Positions 37,582 through 47,484 of a stretch of DNA of 64,000 bases are shown here, piece after piece. The position numbers and the translations under genes were made by a program. The stretch is taken from assembly GCF_000317205.1 (NCBI RefSeq), contig NZ_AJLK01000189.1:35895-99894 (forward strand), read 5' to 3'. Each line of letters begins with the position of its first letter. Position 1 is the first letter of the stretch. The notes beneath the pieces are model-generated. The model was given only the letters and a program-made list of their open reading frames with translations, did no database searches and had not been told where the DNA came from. Source of the DNA: Fischerella muscicola PCC 7414. Lineage in GTDB: Bacteria; Cyanobacteriota; Cyanobacteriia; Cyanobacteriales; Nostocaceae.

Positions 37582-39318
37582 ATGAAAGTCCGCTCTAGTT
37601 ACTGGCAACTGTTGCCTTATCTGTGGCCCCAATGGCCGCTGTTAGTTAAGGGGTCAGTGTGTATTTTAGGATTTGTGCTGTTTACCTTGTTACTGCCCTA
37701 CCTAGCAGGTCAGGTCGCTTTTTTTGTTGGTCAGGGAAATGTTAACCAGATTGCCTACTGGCTCGGACTAGCCACTCTGGTATTCTTGGTTCGCGGGCTT
37801 TTTCAATACGGGCAGAATATCTTTATGATCGCTGCCGCTCTGAACATGGTTTTGAATTTACGTAAGCGAGTCTATGCTCATCTGCACAAACTCGGATTGG
37901 ATTATTTTGAAACCACACAGACGGGCGATCTGACTTATCGCTTGACTGAAGATATCGACCGGGTAGGGGAGATTGTTGACAAGTTATCCCATCAATTTCT
38001 CTCCAATTTCTTGCAGTTAATCGCGATTCCCGCTTACATGCTCTACCTGAATTGGCCGCTGACTCTGGCTGGTTTGCTTTTGGCTCCTTTGATGGCTTGG
38101 TTAATCGGACTATTTGGTCAGCGATTACTTGTCCTATCTCGTCAGAGTCAAAATCATGTTTCTAATCTGTCTGCGATGCTAACTGAAGTATTTAGCGGCA
38201 TTCGCGTTGTTCAAGCTTTTGCAGCACAAGAGTATGAAGTCAAGCGATTCAATCAGGAAGCAGAACGCAATCGCCAAGCTAAGTATCGCGCTCAACAACT
38301 TAAATCTATTCAGTTTCCAGTAGTAGGTTTTTTGGAAGCAGTTAGTATTATGCTGCTGTTTTTATTGGGAGGATGGCAGATTTCCCAAGGAAATTTGACT
38401 GCTCAAGGGTTTATTAGTTTCTTAGCTGCTGTGGCTTTACTGATTCAACCTATCGACCTCCTGATCAGCAATTTCAACGAGTACAAGCAGACTGAAGCCT
38501 CTGTAGAGCGCATCTTTGAATTAATGGCAAGACAGCCTAGTCTCAATGAAAAACCAGATGCCAAAGAACTGCCACGAGTCATTGGCAAGGTAGAGTATTG
38601 TCATGTCAGTTTCGCGTACAATCCTGGCGAACCAGTCTTAAAGGATCTGTGTTTGTGTGCTTCTCCTGGCAATGTCATTGCCTTGGTTGGTTCTTCTGGT
38701 GCAGGTAAATCAACGTTAATTAATCTGTTACTTCGTTTCTATGATCCTCAGTCTGGTCAGATTCTGATTGATGATATTGATATCCGCGACGTCACACTAA
38801 ACAGTCTCCGCCGTCAAATTGGCATTGTTCCTCAAGACATTACTCTATTTTCGGGAACGATCGCTCAAAATATTGGTTACGGTCAGGAGGAATTGGATTT
38901 AGAGGCAATCCAGGAAGCAGCAAAAATTGCCAACGCTCACTCCTTTATTACCCAATTTTCCCAAGGCTATTACACCTGGGTAGGTGAGCGTGGGGTAAAT
39001 CTCTCTGGTGGACAACGCCAACGACTGGCGATCGCAAGAGCAATTGTCCACGATCCACGAATTCTCATCTTAGATGAGGCTACCTCCGCCCTAGATTCGG
39101 AATCGGAAGCACTAGTTCAAGAAGCACTCGAGCGAGTGATGCAAAATCGTACCGTCTTTATTATCGCCCATCGCCTCAGCAGCGTTCGCCGTGCTGATTG
39201 CATCCTCGTCCTAGAACAGGGACAGGTTGTTGAATCTGGTACTCACACCTCTCTTTTGTCTAAGGGAGGACGGTATGCTCGTTTTTACGCCCAACAGTTC
39301 TACTCTGCACAGGAGTAG
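37582..39318 (+). CDS. ABC transporter, fused permease and ATPase (exporter type)
   Basis: 578 residues. The N-terminal membrane domain (about 1-320) has six helices and the loop LGLDYFETTQTGDLTYRL. The ATPase has Walker A VGSSGAGKSTLINLLLR, Q-loop IVPQDITLFSGT, signature LSGGQRQRLAIARA, Walker B ILILDEATSALD and the H-loop FIIAHRLSSVRRAD. This is the MsbA/HlyB half-transporter class, which works as a dimer to export lipids, glycoconjugates or peptides. It lies shortly after the LpxB-related gene; the pair may make and export the same lipid, but this is inference. A long low-complexity G-rich tract follows the stop. Confidence 0.9.
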   Translation: MKVRSSYWQLLPYLWPQWPLLVKGSVCILGFVLFTLLLPYLAGQVAFFVGQGNVNQIAYWLGLATLVFLVRGLFQYGQNIFMIAAALNMVLNLRKRVYAHLHKLGLDYFETTQTGDLTYRLTEDIDRVGEIVDKLSHQFLSNFLQLIAIPAYMLYLNWPLTLAGLLLAPLMAWLIGLFGQRLLVLSRQSQNHVSNLSAMLTEVFSGIRVVQAFAAQEYEVKRFNQEAERNRQAKYRAQQLKSIQFPVVGFLEAVSIMLLFLLGGWQISQGNLTAQGFISFLAAVALLIQPIDLLISNFNEYKQTEASVERIFELMARQPSLNEKPDAKELPRVIGKVEYCHVSFAYNPGEPVLKDLCLCASPGNVIALVGSSGAGKSTLINLLLRFYDPQSGQILIDDIDIRDVTLNSLRRQIGIVPQDITLFSGTIAQNIGYGQEELDLEAIQEAAKIANAHSFITQFSQGYYTWVGERGVNLSGGQRQRLAIARAIVHDPRILILDEATSALDSESEALVQEALERVMQNRTVFIIAHRLSSVRRADCILVLEQGQVVESGTHTSLLSKGGRYARFYAQQFYSAQE

Positions 39319-39470
39319 GGTGGGGAGATGGGGAGATGGGGAACTCACCGGCCCCCACTCCCCCAAGGGAGTGGGGATTAGGGGCAGTGGGGAGATGGGG
39401 AGGTGGGGAGGTGGGGAGATGGGGAGATGGGGCCCCTGGTGGGGATTAGGGGCAGTGGGGGGAGTGTGAG
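39319..39470. repeat. G-rich tandem repeat tract (GGGGAGAT unit)
   Basis: Repeated GGGGAGAT/GGGGAGGT units and two copies of GGGGATTAGGGGCAGTGGGG, plus a hairpin CCCCCACTCCC-CCAAG-GGGAGTGGGG (about 39353-39378). Not coding. Typical intergenic low-complexity DNA of this genome. Confidence 0.75.
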
Positions 39471-39504
39471 GAGTAGTAAGCCACTAACTACTAACTACTG
39501 ACCA

Positions 39505-41871
39505 CTAACCAAAATATTGCATTAGTATTGATTCAATTTGAACAATACCTATTGGCTTGCACAGACATGCATTAGCACCAATTTGGAGTGCGCGATCGCG
39601 TAATCCGTCCGGTGTAGTATCGACTGGATGATCACTGTTTGCTGCCGTCGGATTTGATGTAATAGTTACTACCAGTAAATCTTGCAAATCTGGGTTTTGT
39701 CGCACTGTAGCTAACAAATCCCATCCGCTCATGTCTCCTGCTAATTCTAAATCCAACAAAACTAAATCAGGTTGTTGGTTTTGCAATCGCTCCCAAAAAT
39801 CGTTACTATTGCTGATTTGCTCAACATGGTAGCCAATTGCCTGAAGATAATCTCGCAGTAGGGCAGCAGTTTTTTCTTCATCTTGCACTAACAGAATATT
39901 TTTTGTTATGGAAGTAGCACGGTGGTGAGGAGTTAATTGTGTACGTCTTGAACAAGTTGATGAAGAGTCATCCTTGTTACGCTTTAGTTGCGATGAGTTT
40001 CCATAAGACGAATAATATTTAGTACTATTAGATACTTTATTAATATTAAAACTACGTGTTTGTACTGTAATTTCCTGTTGAGTAGATTGCTCCTCATCAA
40101 GGCAGAAAATCTCTTCACAGAACTGTGAACTGTCTTCCTGTAGGGGGGGTTGATTTGGCAAGAATAATTGAAATTTACTGCCTTTTCCTAGCACAGATTC
40201 TACTGTGACATCACCACCGTGCAAATGTGCTAACTTGCGTGTTAAAGCCAAACCCAAACCCGTGCCTTCATACTGACGATTGAGCCGACTATCAAGTTGT
40301 TTAAACGGTTCAAACAAGAATTTAAACTGACTTGGATCAATACCTATGCCTGTATCTGATACTGTAAATGTAATGCCTTGCGGTAATTTTTTAACTTCTA
40401 AGCATACCTTGCCTGCTGGAGTAAATTTAATCGCATTGGTAAGCAGATTGAGTAGCATTTGCTTAACTCGCCGTTCATCACCAATACAAAAGTCTGCTTG
40501 TTCGTCAATCTCGGCGATCAGTTGTAATTTCTTTTCTTCGGCGCGATCGCGTACTGTTGATATCACGTAATCACACAATTCTTGTACTAACAATTTAGAT
40601 AAAAATAGTTCCTCTTTACCTGCTTCTACTTTTGACAAATCGAGGATATCGTTGATGAGTGCCAATAGATGCTCGCCACTACTATAAATACAATTGACAT
40701 ACTCTTTTTGCTTGTCATTGAGAGACCCCACCATTTCTTGTTGCAGCAGCTGAGACAACCCCATAATTGCATTTAGAGGTGTCCGTAGTTCGTGACTCAT
40801 GGTTGCTAAAAATTCACTTTTGGCGCGACTACCGGCTTCTGCTGCTTCTTTACTTTCACAGAGTTCTAATTCTGTCTGCTTGCGTTTGGTAATGTCCTCG
40901 ATCATGGCGAGGAAATACTCAGGTTCACCATTTTGGCTGGAAATCAAAGAAATACTCACCAAAGCCCAAACAAATTTACCATCTTTATGTAAAAAGCGCC
41001 TTTCCATCTCCAGGCGATCGCAAGTTCCCGAAATCAGTTGTTTGTAAAGTTCTAAATCTCCCTCTTGCTTGAAAATATAATCCGTAAAACGCTTGCTACA
41101 TAACTCTTCTCGACTGTAGCCCAGTATCTGACATAATGCGGGATTTATATCTACTATCCGCGCTTTCATATCTACCAATCCAATTCCAACCGAAGAACGA
41201 TCAAAAATTGCTCTAAACTCTGCCTCACTCTGTTGTAGCGCTTCCTGTGCTGCTTTACGTTCGCTAGCTTCTATTGCTAAAGTCACAAAATCTGCTATTG
41301 AACCTGCAAAGTTTTCTTCTTCTAATGTCCACTGGCGAATCCGACCAATATGTTCGTGACACACCACCCCCACTAAACGACCCCCTAACCAAATTGGTGC
41401 ATTTAACACAGAGGCTATCCCAAATGCAGATAAATACGGTTCTGATAATTCTTGGGTTCTATCATCATTGCAAGCATCATGGGCTGCTATGCTGCGTTGT
41501 TCCTCCAAAGCTTGGAAGTATGCAGGGAAATTTGCTTTTAAAAGTGACATTCCACAGCTATGACGTTTTGTGATTGTGTCATATAAATCGACACATTCAA
41601 CTTTTGAGTGATCACTATTGTATAACCAGACGCTGACTCTATCGACTTCTACTGTTTGGGCAGCGGCTTCTGTAATTTCTCTTAATGCTGCGCTGAGATC
41701 TCCTTGCTGCAAGGTCTTGCTTTTTGCTAGTTGCACTAGGGTTTTACTTTGTTTTCGCAGACAATTTTCTCTTTTTTGGAGTGCTTCCTCCACTCGCTTG
41801 TGTTCTGTAATATCTCCAAGTGATACTAACTGCATTTTTTGTCCCTGATCAGGAGTGAAGTTCTCTTGCAT
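39505..41871 (-). CDS. hybrid sensor histidine kinase (GAF, PAS, HisKA, HATPase, receiver), N-terminally shortened
   Basis: 788 residues. It opens within a PAC tail ([19 protein letters not shown]), then GAF (about 40-205), PAS (about 215-330, ending [13 protein letters not shown]), HisKA ([18 protein letters not shown]), HATPase ([27 protein letters not shown]) and a C-terminal receiver (ILLVQDEE with the phospho-Asp in [14 protein letters not shown] and Lys in CLCKPI). The receiver has QDEE where DDE is usual, so its first acidic residue is Gln. In-frame codons upstream of the ATG ([10 protein letters not shown]) continue a PAS domain but are cut off by TAG at 41917-41919. A further PAS domain has thus been lost at the N-terminus. 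Confidence 0.9.
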   Translation of the reverse strand: MQENFTPDQGQKMQLVSLGDITEHKRVEEALQKRENCLRKQSKTLVQLAKSKTLQQGDLSAALREITEAAAQTVEVDRVSVWLYNSDHSKVECVDLYDTITKRHSCGMSLLKANFPAYFQALEEQRSIAAHDACNDDRTQELSEPYLSAFGIASVLNAPIWLGGRLVGVVCHEHIGRIRQWTLEEENFAGSIADFVTLAIEASERKAAQEALQQSEAEFRAIFDRSSVGIGLVDMKARIVDINPALCQILGYSREELCSKRFTDYIFKQEGDLELYKQLISGTCDRLEMERRFLHKDGKFVWALVSISLISSQNGEPEYFLAMIEDITKRKQTELELCESKEAAEAGSRAKSEFLATMSHELRTPLNAIMGLSQLLQQEMVGSLNDKQKEYVNCIYSSGEHLLALINDILDLSKVEAGKEELFLSKLLVQELCDYVISTVRDRAEEKKLQLIAEIDEQADFCIGDERRVKQMLLNLLTNAIKFTPAGKVCLEVKKLPQGITFTVSDTGIGIDPSQFKFLFEPFKQLDSRLNRQYEGTGLGLALTRKLAHLHGGDVTVESVLGKGSKFQLFLPNQPPLQEDSSQFCEEIFCLDEEQSTQQEITVQTRSFNINKVSNSTKYYSSYGNSSQLKRNKDDSSSTCSRRTQLTPHHRATSITKNILLVQDEEKTAALLRDYLQAIGYHVEQISNSNDFWERLQNQQPDLVLLDLELAGDMSGWDLLATVRQNPDLQDLLVVTITSNPTAANSDHPVDTTPDGLRDRALQIGANACLCKPIGIVQIESILMQYFG

Positions 41872-42152
41872 TGTGACTAAAAACGAAAAGCCGTTTTTTT
41901 TAACTACAATTACTTTCTATGGTTTTTCAGAACCAGAAAGAATAATTTTTTCTTAACTGTGGTAATTATAGTTCTGTTATTTTCAAAGCCTTTTTAATAA
42001 TTAGTTCCATAATTTCTAGTCAGTATTTACCACAGTTGGCAAGCTTTGAAATAGTAGATTTCGCCTCCAGTTTCTTCGTAAATTATGAGCATAGTTCACA
42101 AAGAAATATAGGTTTACTAAATTTGGTTGTTGATTTTTGGTTGTTGTTTGTT
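41872..42152. other. decayed upstream part of the hybrid kinase gene and repeats
   Basis: On the minus strand the kinase frame continues 15 codons above the ATG as recognisable PAS residues, then meets TAG (41917-41919) and TAA further up. Beyond about 41960 nothing recognisable remains. The DNA up to 42152 is AT-rich with GTTGTT-type low complexity. Confidence 0.5.
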
Positions 42153-42180
42153 GTAGAGACGTGCCATGGCACGTCTCTAC
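42153..42180. repeat. 28-bp perfect palindrome (GTAGAGACGTGCCA and its complement)
   Basis: Arms GTAGAGACGTGCCA and TGGCACGTCTCTAC meet without a loop. Partial relatives: TGTAGAGACGCG at about 23578 and CACGTCTCTAC at about 53869. It is a dispersed, structured intergenic repeat. The remaining bases to 42387 hold no gene. Confidence 0.8.
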
Positions 42181-42387
42181 AGTGGTTAGTTGTTTGTCAT
42201 TTGTCATTGGTAAGAGGGAACTCTTAACTCTGAACAGGGAATAGGAAATAGGTAATTTCTCCCTTCCCTTGTCTTCCTTGTCCCCACACTCCCCATCTTC
42301 CTCCCTGTGTCCCACCCACAGGCAGATACAAAGCCTTTGTGAGTTTGGGACAATAAGAGTATAGGCAATCGTTGTAGGGATGAAGCG

Positions 42388-43317
42388 ATGAGCGATGGCA
42401 ACTTGAAAATTATCTCCCTAATTCCCAGTGGAACTGAGATTTTAGCCATACTGGGTTTAACTGATGCTATTGTTGGGCGATCGCATGAGTGTGACTACCC
42501 TCCAGAAATACAAAATCGTCCTGTTTGTACTCAAGCCAGGCTTAATACCAACGTCTCTAGCAGTGAAATTCACAATGAAGTCAATAAATTAATACAATCT
42601 GCCCTCAGTATCTACGAAATTAAAACAGATGTTTTAGAGCGACTACAACCCACTCATATTGTTACCCAAGACCAATGTGACGTTTGTGCTGTTAGTTTAT
42701 CAGATGTAGAAAAAGCTGTAGCTGAACTTACCCACGCTTCACCGCAAATTATCTCCTTACAACCCAATTTTCTCAACGATGTTTGGGCTGATATTGAGCG
42801 ATTAGCCAATATTTTTCAAGTAGATTCGGTTAAAGTACTAGAAAACTTAGAAGCTCGTGTAAAAATAGTTGCCCAAAAAACACAAGGACTTTCCCAAACA
42901 GAAAAGTTGCCTAGAGTAGCTTGTATTGAATGGACTGATCCTTTAATGGTTGCTGCTAATTGGATTCCTGAATTAGTTACTTTAGCAGGAGGAGAGCCTT
43001 TATTTAGCACTACGGGTCAGGCTTCGACACAGTTAAAGTGGGAAAGTTTGATTGCAAGCAATCCAGACATAATCATTTTTATGCCCTGTGGCTTTGATTT
43101 AAATCGTACTCGTCAAGATACCGAGTTGTTAAGTAAACGTCCAGAGTGGCAGAACTTACACGCTAACCAAACAGGTAGAATCTACATAACTGATGGTAAT
43201 GCTTACTTCAACCGTCCAGGACCAAGACTGGTAGATTCATTAGAAATTTTAGCAGAAATTTTACATCCAGAAATTTTTCAATATGGCTACAAAGGAAAAA
43301 GCTGGGATACTTTTTGA
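42388..43317 (+). CDS. BtuF-like cobalamin-binding / periplasmic-binding-type protein
   Basis: 309 residues. The start KIISLIPSGTEILAILGL, the motif GRSHECDYPPEIQ and the C-terminal GRIYITDGNAYFNRPGPRLVDSLEILAEIL match the BtuF-like class of TroA-fold binding proteins. Classical BtuF delivers vitamin B12 to BtuCD. There is no signal peptide here and no BtuC/BtuD gene nearby, so it may act in the cytoplasm or bind a different ligand. A Cys-rich region (TQDQCDVCAVS) could bind a metal or corrinoid. No cobalamin riboswitch was seen upstream. Confidence 0.75.
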   Translation: MSDGNLKIISLIPSGTEILAILGLTDAIVGRSHECDYPPEIQNRPVCTQARLNTNVSSSEIHNEVNKLIQSALSIYEIKTDVLERLQPTHIVTQDQCDVCAVSLSDVEKAVAELTHASPQIISLQPNFLNDVWADIERLANIFQVDSVKVLENLEARVKIVAQKTQGLSQTEKLPRVACIEWTDPLMVAANWIPELVTLAGGEPLFSTTGQASTQLKWESLIASNPDIIIFMPCGFDLNRTRQDTELLSKRPEWQNLHANQTGRIYITDGNAYFNRPGPRLVDSLEILAEILHPEIFQYGYKGKSWDTF

Positions 43318-43386
43318 AAAGCAATTACCAATTAACCAACAAAACCAACCATATCATAAGTAATTAGCCGGACTTGATATAATTTA

Positions 43387-43686
43387 TCATTTTTTGCTTG
43401 CTGTATTATTAACCCATTCAATTAAACGCTTTAAGGTTTCTGATAGTGCTGCTTCACCGACTATAAGTGTGTGTTGTTGATTGTTTTCTTCCACAGTTAA
43501 AGTGTATTGAAAGCGGTCAGGTTGGTTAGCAGGAGCATTAATTTTTGGAGGTAAGCTGTAGAAATTTGCGGCTTCTAATAGTTGAGATAGTTGCTGAGTT
43601 TCTTCTGGAGACAGGTTAGCCGTGTCAACGATCGCTTTCTTGCTGATCCCGGCGAAACCACCCGTACGCTGAAGCGATATCCGCAT
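43387..43686 (-). CDS. emfourin-type inhibitor of the adjacent M4 protease
   Basis: About 99 residues from ATG 43686 (MRISLQRTGGFAGISKKA); an ATG at 43722 adds 12 residues. The RTGGFAGI beginning, the LSPEETQQLSQLLEAANF helix and the C-terminal strand-helix pair resemble emfourin, a small cytosolic inhibitor encoded next to the protealysin-type protease in Serratia. Its stop lies downstream of the M4 protease gene on the same strand, 145 bases away. Emfourin-like inhibitors block M4 proteases inside the producing cell. The family assignment is from pattern and context, not a search. Confidence 0.72.
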   Translation of the reverse strand: MRISLQRTGGFAGISKKAIVDTANLSPEETQQLSQLLEAANFYSLPPKINAPANQPDRFQYTLTVEENNQQHTLIVGEAALSETLKRLIEWVNNTASKK

Positions 43687-43831
43687 TTTCCTCTCCGTAG
43701 TAATAGCTTTTGCTTTAAACAAAAATACTGGGAAGATAAAGCTTTATCTCCCAGTTTAACAACAAAAGACTAAGACAAAATAAAAATTATGAATTATGAA
43801 AATTTTCATTCATAATTAATAATTCATAATT

Positions 43832-44911
43832 TTAAATAACTCCTACTTTTTGCCAAGCGTTCTGTACTGCATTTTGTTCCTGACTTCCTTGACCGTAGAG
43901 TTCACCAGCGACTTGAATGATAATATTGGCAGCACGTTTAAAGTTCGTTCTCGCACGCAAGCGATCGCGTAAAGCTATATACCAAATTTTTCCAGCTTTT
44001 TCCCAAGCATAACCGCCAATCTCTGTTGCTGCCAAGTAAAACGCATAGTTAGGAATACCCGAATTAATATGTACCCCGCCGTTATCTTCAAAACCAGTGT
44101 ATTTATCATTCATATGTGCTGGCTGGGGATCTTTACCTAAAACAGGGTCATCATATGCTGTTCCTGGTGCTTTCATGGAACGAATACCCACACCATTAAC
44201 CTTATCTGTAAAAATACCTTCTCCGATAATCCAGTCAGCTTCTTGAGCAGTCTGTTTTTTGACCCATTGTTTCACCAATGAACCAAATACATCAGAAAAT
44301 GACTCATTGATAGCTCCAGATTCACCATAATATTGTAAACCAGCTTCGTATTGAGTTACACCATGTGTTAGCTCATGACCAATAACATCTATGCACTTGG
44401 TGAATCGTTGAAATATTTCACCATCACCATCACCATAAACCATTTGGTCGCCATTCCAAAAGGCGTTATCATATTTGACGCCATAATGTACTGTTGAGTC
44501 TAAACGTAGCCCTTTATCATCAATAGAATTACGCTCAAATACCTCATAATATAAATCGTAGGTAGCCCCAGCCCCATCATAAGCTTCGTCAACAGCGATA
44601 TCGTTGCTAGGCGGGTCGCCTTCACCACGTACCAACGTACCGGGGAGTTGTTCAGTACTTTTAGCATCAAAAATTGTCCGACGCTTTTCACCAGGGGAAA
44701 CTGCAAAATTGACTGCACCTACTACATTTCGCCTTCCCCGAAATTGTGACGAAATATTTAAGGTGTGAAACGCCCAACTTCGTTGTTGCTCATTACCATT
44801 GACTACAATATTTTCTAGCATGTGAGGTGGTACAACACAACAAATAGGGCATCTTGAATATTGTTGATGCTCACACCCAAATCCCAATGGTCTTTTATTT
44901 TTTCGAGCCAT
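43832..44911 (-). CDS. M4-family zinc metalloprotease (protealysin/thermolysin-like)
   Basis: 359 residues. The zinc site is HELTH at residues 179-183, with the third ligand Glu203 in INESFSD and the catalytic-His region NGGVHINSGIPNYAFYLA later. The N-terminus has no classical signal peptide but carries CPICCVVPPHMLENIV, whose PPxML motif is the hallmark of the short propeptide of protealysin-type enzymes. These are made as cytosolic precursors that mature by cutting themselves. The neighbouring emfourin-like gene would restrain it inside the cell. The total size fits the short-propeptide class of about 340. Confidence 0.9.
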   Translation of the reverse strand: MARKNKRPLGFGCEHQQYSRCPICCVVPPHMLENIVVNGNEQQRSWAFHTLNISSQFRGRRNVVGAVNFAVSPGEKRRTIFDAKSTEQLPGTLVRGEGDPPSNDIAVDEAYDGAGATYDLYYEVFERNSIDDKGLRLDSTVHYGVKYDNAFWNGDQMVYGDGDGEIFQRFTKCIDVIGHELTHGVTQYEAGLQYYGESGAINESFSDVFGSLVKQWVKKQTAQEADWIIGEGIFTDKVNGVGIRSMKAPGTAYDDPVLGKDPQPAHMNDKYTGFEDNGGVHINSGIPNYAFYLAATEIGGYAWEKAGKIWYIALRDRLRARTNFKRAANIIIQVAGELYGQGSQEQNAVQNAWQKVGVI

Positions 44912-45420
44912 TCAACATATTCTCCTTCTGTATAAAATAGAGTGATAGCAAATACAAGTCTTAACTCTAGTGTGCAAAGGACTCAGTAACCAAATTCACC
45001 GCAGAGTTTTTGTTTTGTGTCGATAGTACTTCCTACTTTATTATTGTCAGTAGGTTAATTACTCAGTCACAGTACCCTATGAGGGTAATTTTACTTTGGA
45101 GGTATCGGGTTCTGATACCCAATGGGTTTATATGATAGTCCCTGTATCTAGTTCTTGTGTAATTTTTTACGTTTTTTAACTACAAATCTATCAAACAGGC
45201 ATATTTCACTGTTCGTTGCGATCGCTTCAACCAAAACAGTACCAACTTAAGGCATATCTTTTTGGACTAAAGCCTATGATTTATTTAACATAGTTGTAGA
45301 CCTCACTAGTTATGTGTGGTTGTGTGTTGTAAAACTTGATTAAGTTTGGTCAAGGGGGTATAACTCCTTGACTTTTTCTTTTTTGAATTGCTCTTCAGGG
45401 TACTTGCATCAAAAAATACA
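44912..45420. other. intergenic stretch, no gene seen
   Basis: About 510 AT-rich bases between the divergent M4 protease and pentapeptide genes, so it should hold both promoters. A short repeat GTATCGGGTTCTGATACCCAAT (positions about 45105-45126) can form a small hairpin (GGGTATC-type arms). No RNA gene or mobile element recognised. Confidence 0.4.
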
Positions 45421-46074
45421 ATGAGACAGACTATACTATCTGCTTTAAATAGCTGGTTGCAACCTTCTCACAAAACTGTTCTGTTATTTGATTCCGTTGC
45501 TGCTGCTCATGAAATTGCCTTTATGCTCAACGGTGAGTGGGATGAGTGTAACGGTGTCAATCTGTCTAAGTGTGACGAAGTAGCGATTAACACTGCTGCT
45601 AGTCTAGTAGACACTTCATGGTGTTATCAAGGTACTTCAGTTGCTGTTTTAAGTAAATTAACAACTGATGAACTTCTACGTCGTTATGGAATCGGAGAAA
45701 GAAACTTTACTAATGCTAATTTGAGATGTGCCAATCTCTGTTCGCTTTTATTGAGTGAAGTTAATTTCAATTGGGCTAAACTAAGTTGGGCTAATTTGAG
45801 TGGAGCGAATCTCAGTAAATCAGACTTAACAGCAGCAGATATGCAAAATGCTAATTTAAGCGATATCAACTTGAGTAAGTCACGCTTAGTTAGGGCTAAT
45901 TTGGTATCAACAAATCTATCAAGAGCAGATTTAAAAGGAGCAGATTTAAGTCATGCTTGCTTAAGAAATGCTAATTTATATCAAGCAGATTTGAGAGGTG
46001 CAAATATTTTTCAGACAGACTTCCAAGGTGCTGATTGTAGTGGAGCTATTTTCGATACAGTAATTCCCAAATGA
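45421..46074 (+). CDS. pentapeptide-repeat protein with a unique N-terminal domain
   Basis: About 217 residues from ATG 45421 (MRQTILSALNSWLQ); a TTG at 45388 is in frame but less likely. The first 95 residues form a domain I do not recognise (contains LLFDSVAAAHEIAFML and ELLRRYGIGERNF). Then come pentapeptide repeats (ANLRCANLCSLLLSEVNF ... ADLKGADLSHACLRNANL). Function unknown. A strong hairpin terminator follows the stop. Confidence 0.82.
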   Translation: MRQTILSALNSWLQPSHKTVLLFDSVAAAHEIAFMLNGEWDECNGVNLSKCDEVAINTAASLVDTSWCYQGTSVAVLSKLTTDELLRRYGIGERNFTNANLRCANLCSLLLSEVNFNWAKLSWANLSGANLSKSDLTAADMQNANLSDINLSKSRLVRANLVSTNLSRADLKGADLSHACLRNANLYQADLRGANIFQTDFQGADCSGAIFDTVIPK

Positions 46075-46083
46075 ATAAAAAAA

Positions 46084-46111
46084 AGCCTGGTTACTTTGAT
46101 GCAACCAGGCT
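46084..46111. terminator. bidirectional hairpin terminator
   Basis: AGCCTGGTT (46084-46092) and AACCAGGCT (46103-46111) form a perfect 9-bp stem between the convergent pentapeptide and hspA genes. An A-run lies on the left and a TGAAATTTATTT tail on the right, so it can serve both strands. Confidence 0.85.
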
Positions 46112-46174
46112 GAAATTTATTTCACACAATCACACACAATGAGGCATTCAAATTTGAGGACTAATGGCAACTCA

Positions 46175-46627
46175 TTAAGCAACAATTTCTTGCAGATTAA
46201 CTTTGACGACCTTATTCTTTTCTGCTTCGGTTTTTGGTAGTGTCAAATTCAGAATGCCGTCTTTGTAATCAGCAGTAACGTTAGTATTTTGAATGCGAGC
46301 AGGAAGAGGAATCACACGTTGGAATTTACCATAGTGGAATTCGCTTCTGGTGTAACCTTTTTCTTCTGTTTTGCGTTCAGATTTACGTTCACCACTGACA
46401 TAAACCGCATCTTCTGTGACTTGTACATCCAAGTCTTTAGCTTCCATACCAGGAATTTCTAACTTCAGAAGGATTGCTGATTCTGTTTCTTGCAACTCAG
46501 CAGCAGGAACTTTCACATCACCATCTTTCCACAGTCTAGATGGCATAAAACTTTCATCAAATAAACGGTTGAGTTGGCTTTGGAGAGCGTTCATTTCTTG
46601 CCAAGGATTGTAACGAACCAGTGCCAT
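46175..46627 (-). CDS. hspA: small heat-shock protein HspA (Hsp20 family)
   Basis: 150 residues. MALVRYNPWQEMNALQSQLNRLFDE is the typical N-terminus of cyanobacterial HspA/Hsp17. The alpha-crystallin domain (about 45-140) includes LLKLEIPGMEAKDLDVQVTEDAVYVSGERK and DGILNLTLPK. As a holdase it protects proteins and thylakoid membranes under heat and light stress. GAGGAA sits about 8 bases upstream of the ATG. It is monocistronic, in the AT-rich part, and is the likely native Hsp20 in contrast to the island copy at 12030. No CIRCE element found upstream. Confidence 0.92.
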   Translation of the reverse strand: MALVRYNPWQEMNALQSQLNRLFDESFMPSRLWKDGDVKVPAAELQETESAILLKLEIPGMEAKDLDVQVTEDAVYVSGERKSERKTEEKGYTRSEFHYGKFQRVIPLPARIQNTNVTADYKDGILNLTLPKTEAEKNKVVKVNLQEIVA

Positions 46628-47484
46628 AATGATTCCTCTATTTACAATATTTTTTACTACTTAATTCAGGTATTTGTCCTTTGCTTTAATTCTTATGTTA
46701 GTGAAGGACAACAATGAAGTAAATTCGGCTTTTATCACTTTCAAAATGATGATTGCCGAACCTGAAGAGCTAATGAAAAATGTGTGGAAAACTTGAATAT
46801 TTTTGGTTCGGTAAACCCTATTATTTCGGACTTGCACCAATGTCAGTAAGCCTCAAATTCCGCCCAGAACTCAAGTTCCGGGCTAATAGCTAAACTCCAT
46901 TAAAATGGAGTAACAGACTTAAATTTGGTTACAGTCAGATTGATCTGACTTAAGCTATGAGCCAAGAAATAAATTTATTGGCGGGATGAAAAGCTGGTGC
47001 AAAATATTAAGTGTAGAAGACTTTTGCTATTAGCCTGGGGTTTAAACCCCAAGTAGGTTATTTCGACAGGTGCTTATCCTCACAACTAAAACTCAAGGCT
47101 GCACGAGGTTTTAACTGCAAGACAAGGATTTGAAAATCTTAGTTTTCCTTAAGTCCATACAGGTGTATTTAGCAGGCATAGCACTAGATAGATGTTGCAC
47201 TTGTATAATTACCCTTTTTGGGGGTTGCATAATACAAATTTTGATGATATTTCTAGCTCAAGATGATCTTTAAATCTAAAAATATGTGTTTACTGCTACA
47301 AAAAGAATTATTAATTAACTCATTCTTTGAGTAGAAGCTAATAAGTATCAATAATCAGTATGCTCATGATTTGATAATCATATAAGTATTCACTAATAGA
47401 TACTAAATTTAGTTGCTAGCAAATCACTAAAATATAAACTATCAATTTATAATTAGTTTACTTTTATTATAGGAGTAAATCATA
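46628..47484. other. 857-base gene-free stretch with structured hairpins
   Basis: Holds the hspA promoter on its left. Three strong symmetrical elements follow: ACTCCATTAAAATGGAGT (46894-46911), a near-perfect AGTCAGATTGATCTGACT (46933-46950) and TGGGGTTTAAACCCCA (47036-47051), all within 160 bases, beside CCCAGAACTCAAGTTCCGGG (46863-46882). No frame with a plausible gene was seen. AGGAG at 47471-47475 belongs to the next gene. Confidence 0.5.

Noticed and set aside
39227..39469. 80-residue frame after the ABC transporter
   Set aside because: It consists of translated GGGGAGAT repeats (GRWGGGEMGRWG-type) and overlaps the transporter end.
42181..42387. Possible cobalamin riboswitch upstream of the BtuF-like gene
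   Set aside because: No B12-box or conserved core could be found; the stretch is low-complexity repeat.
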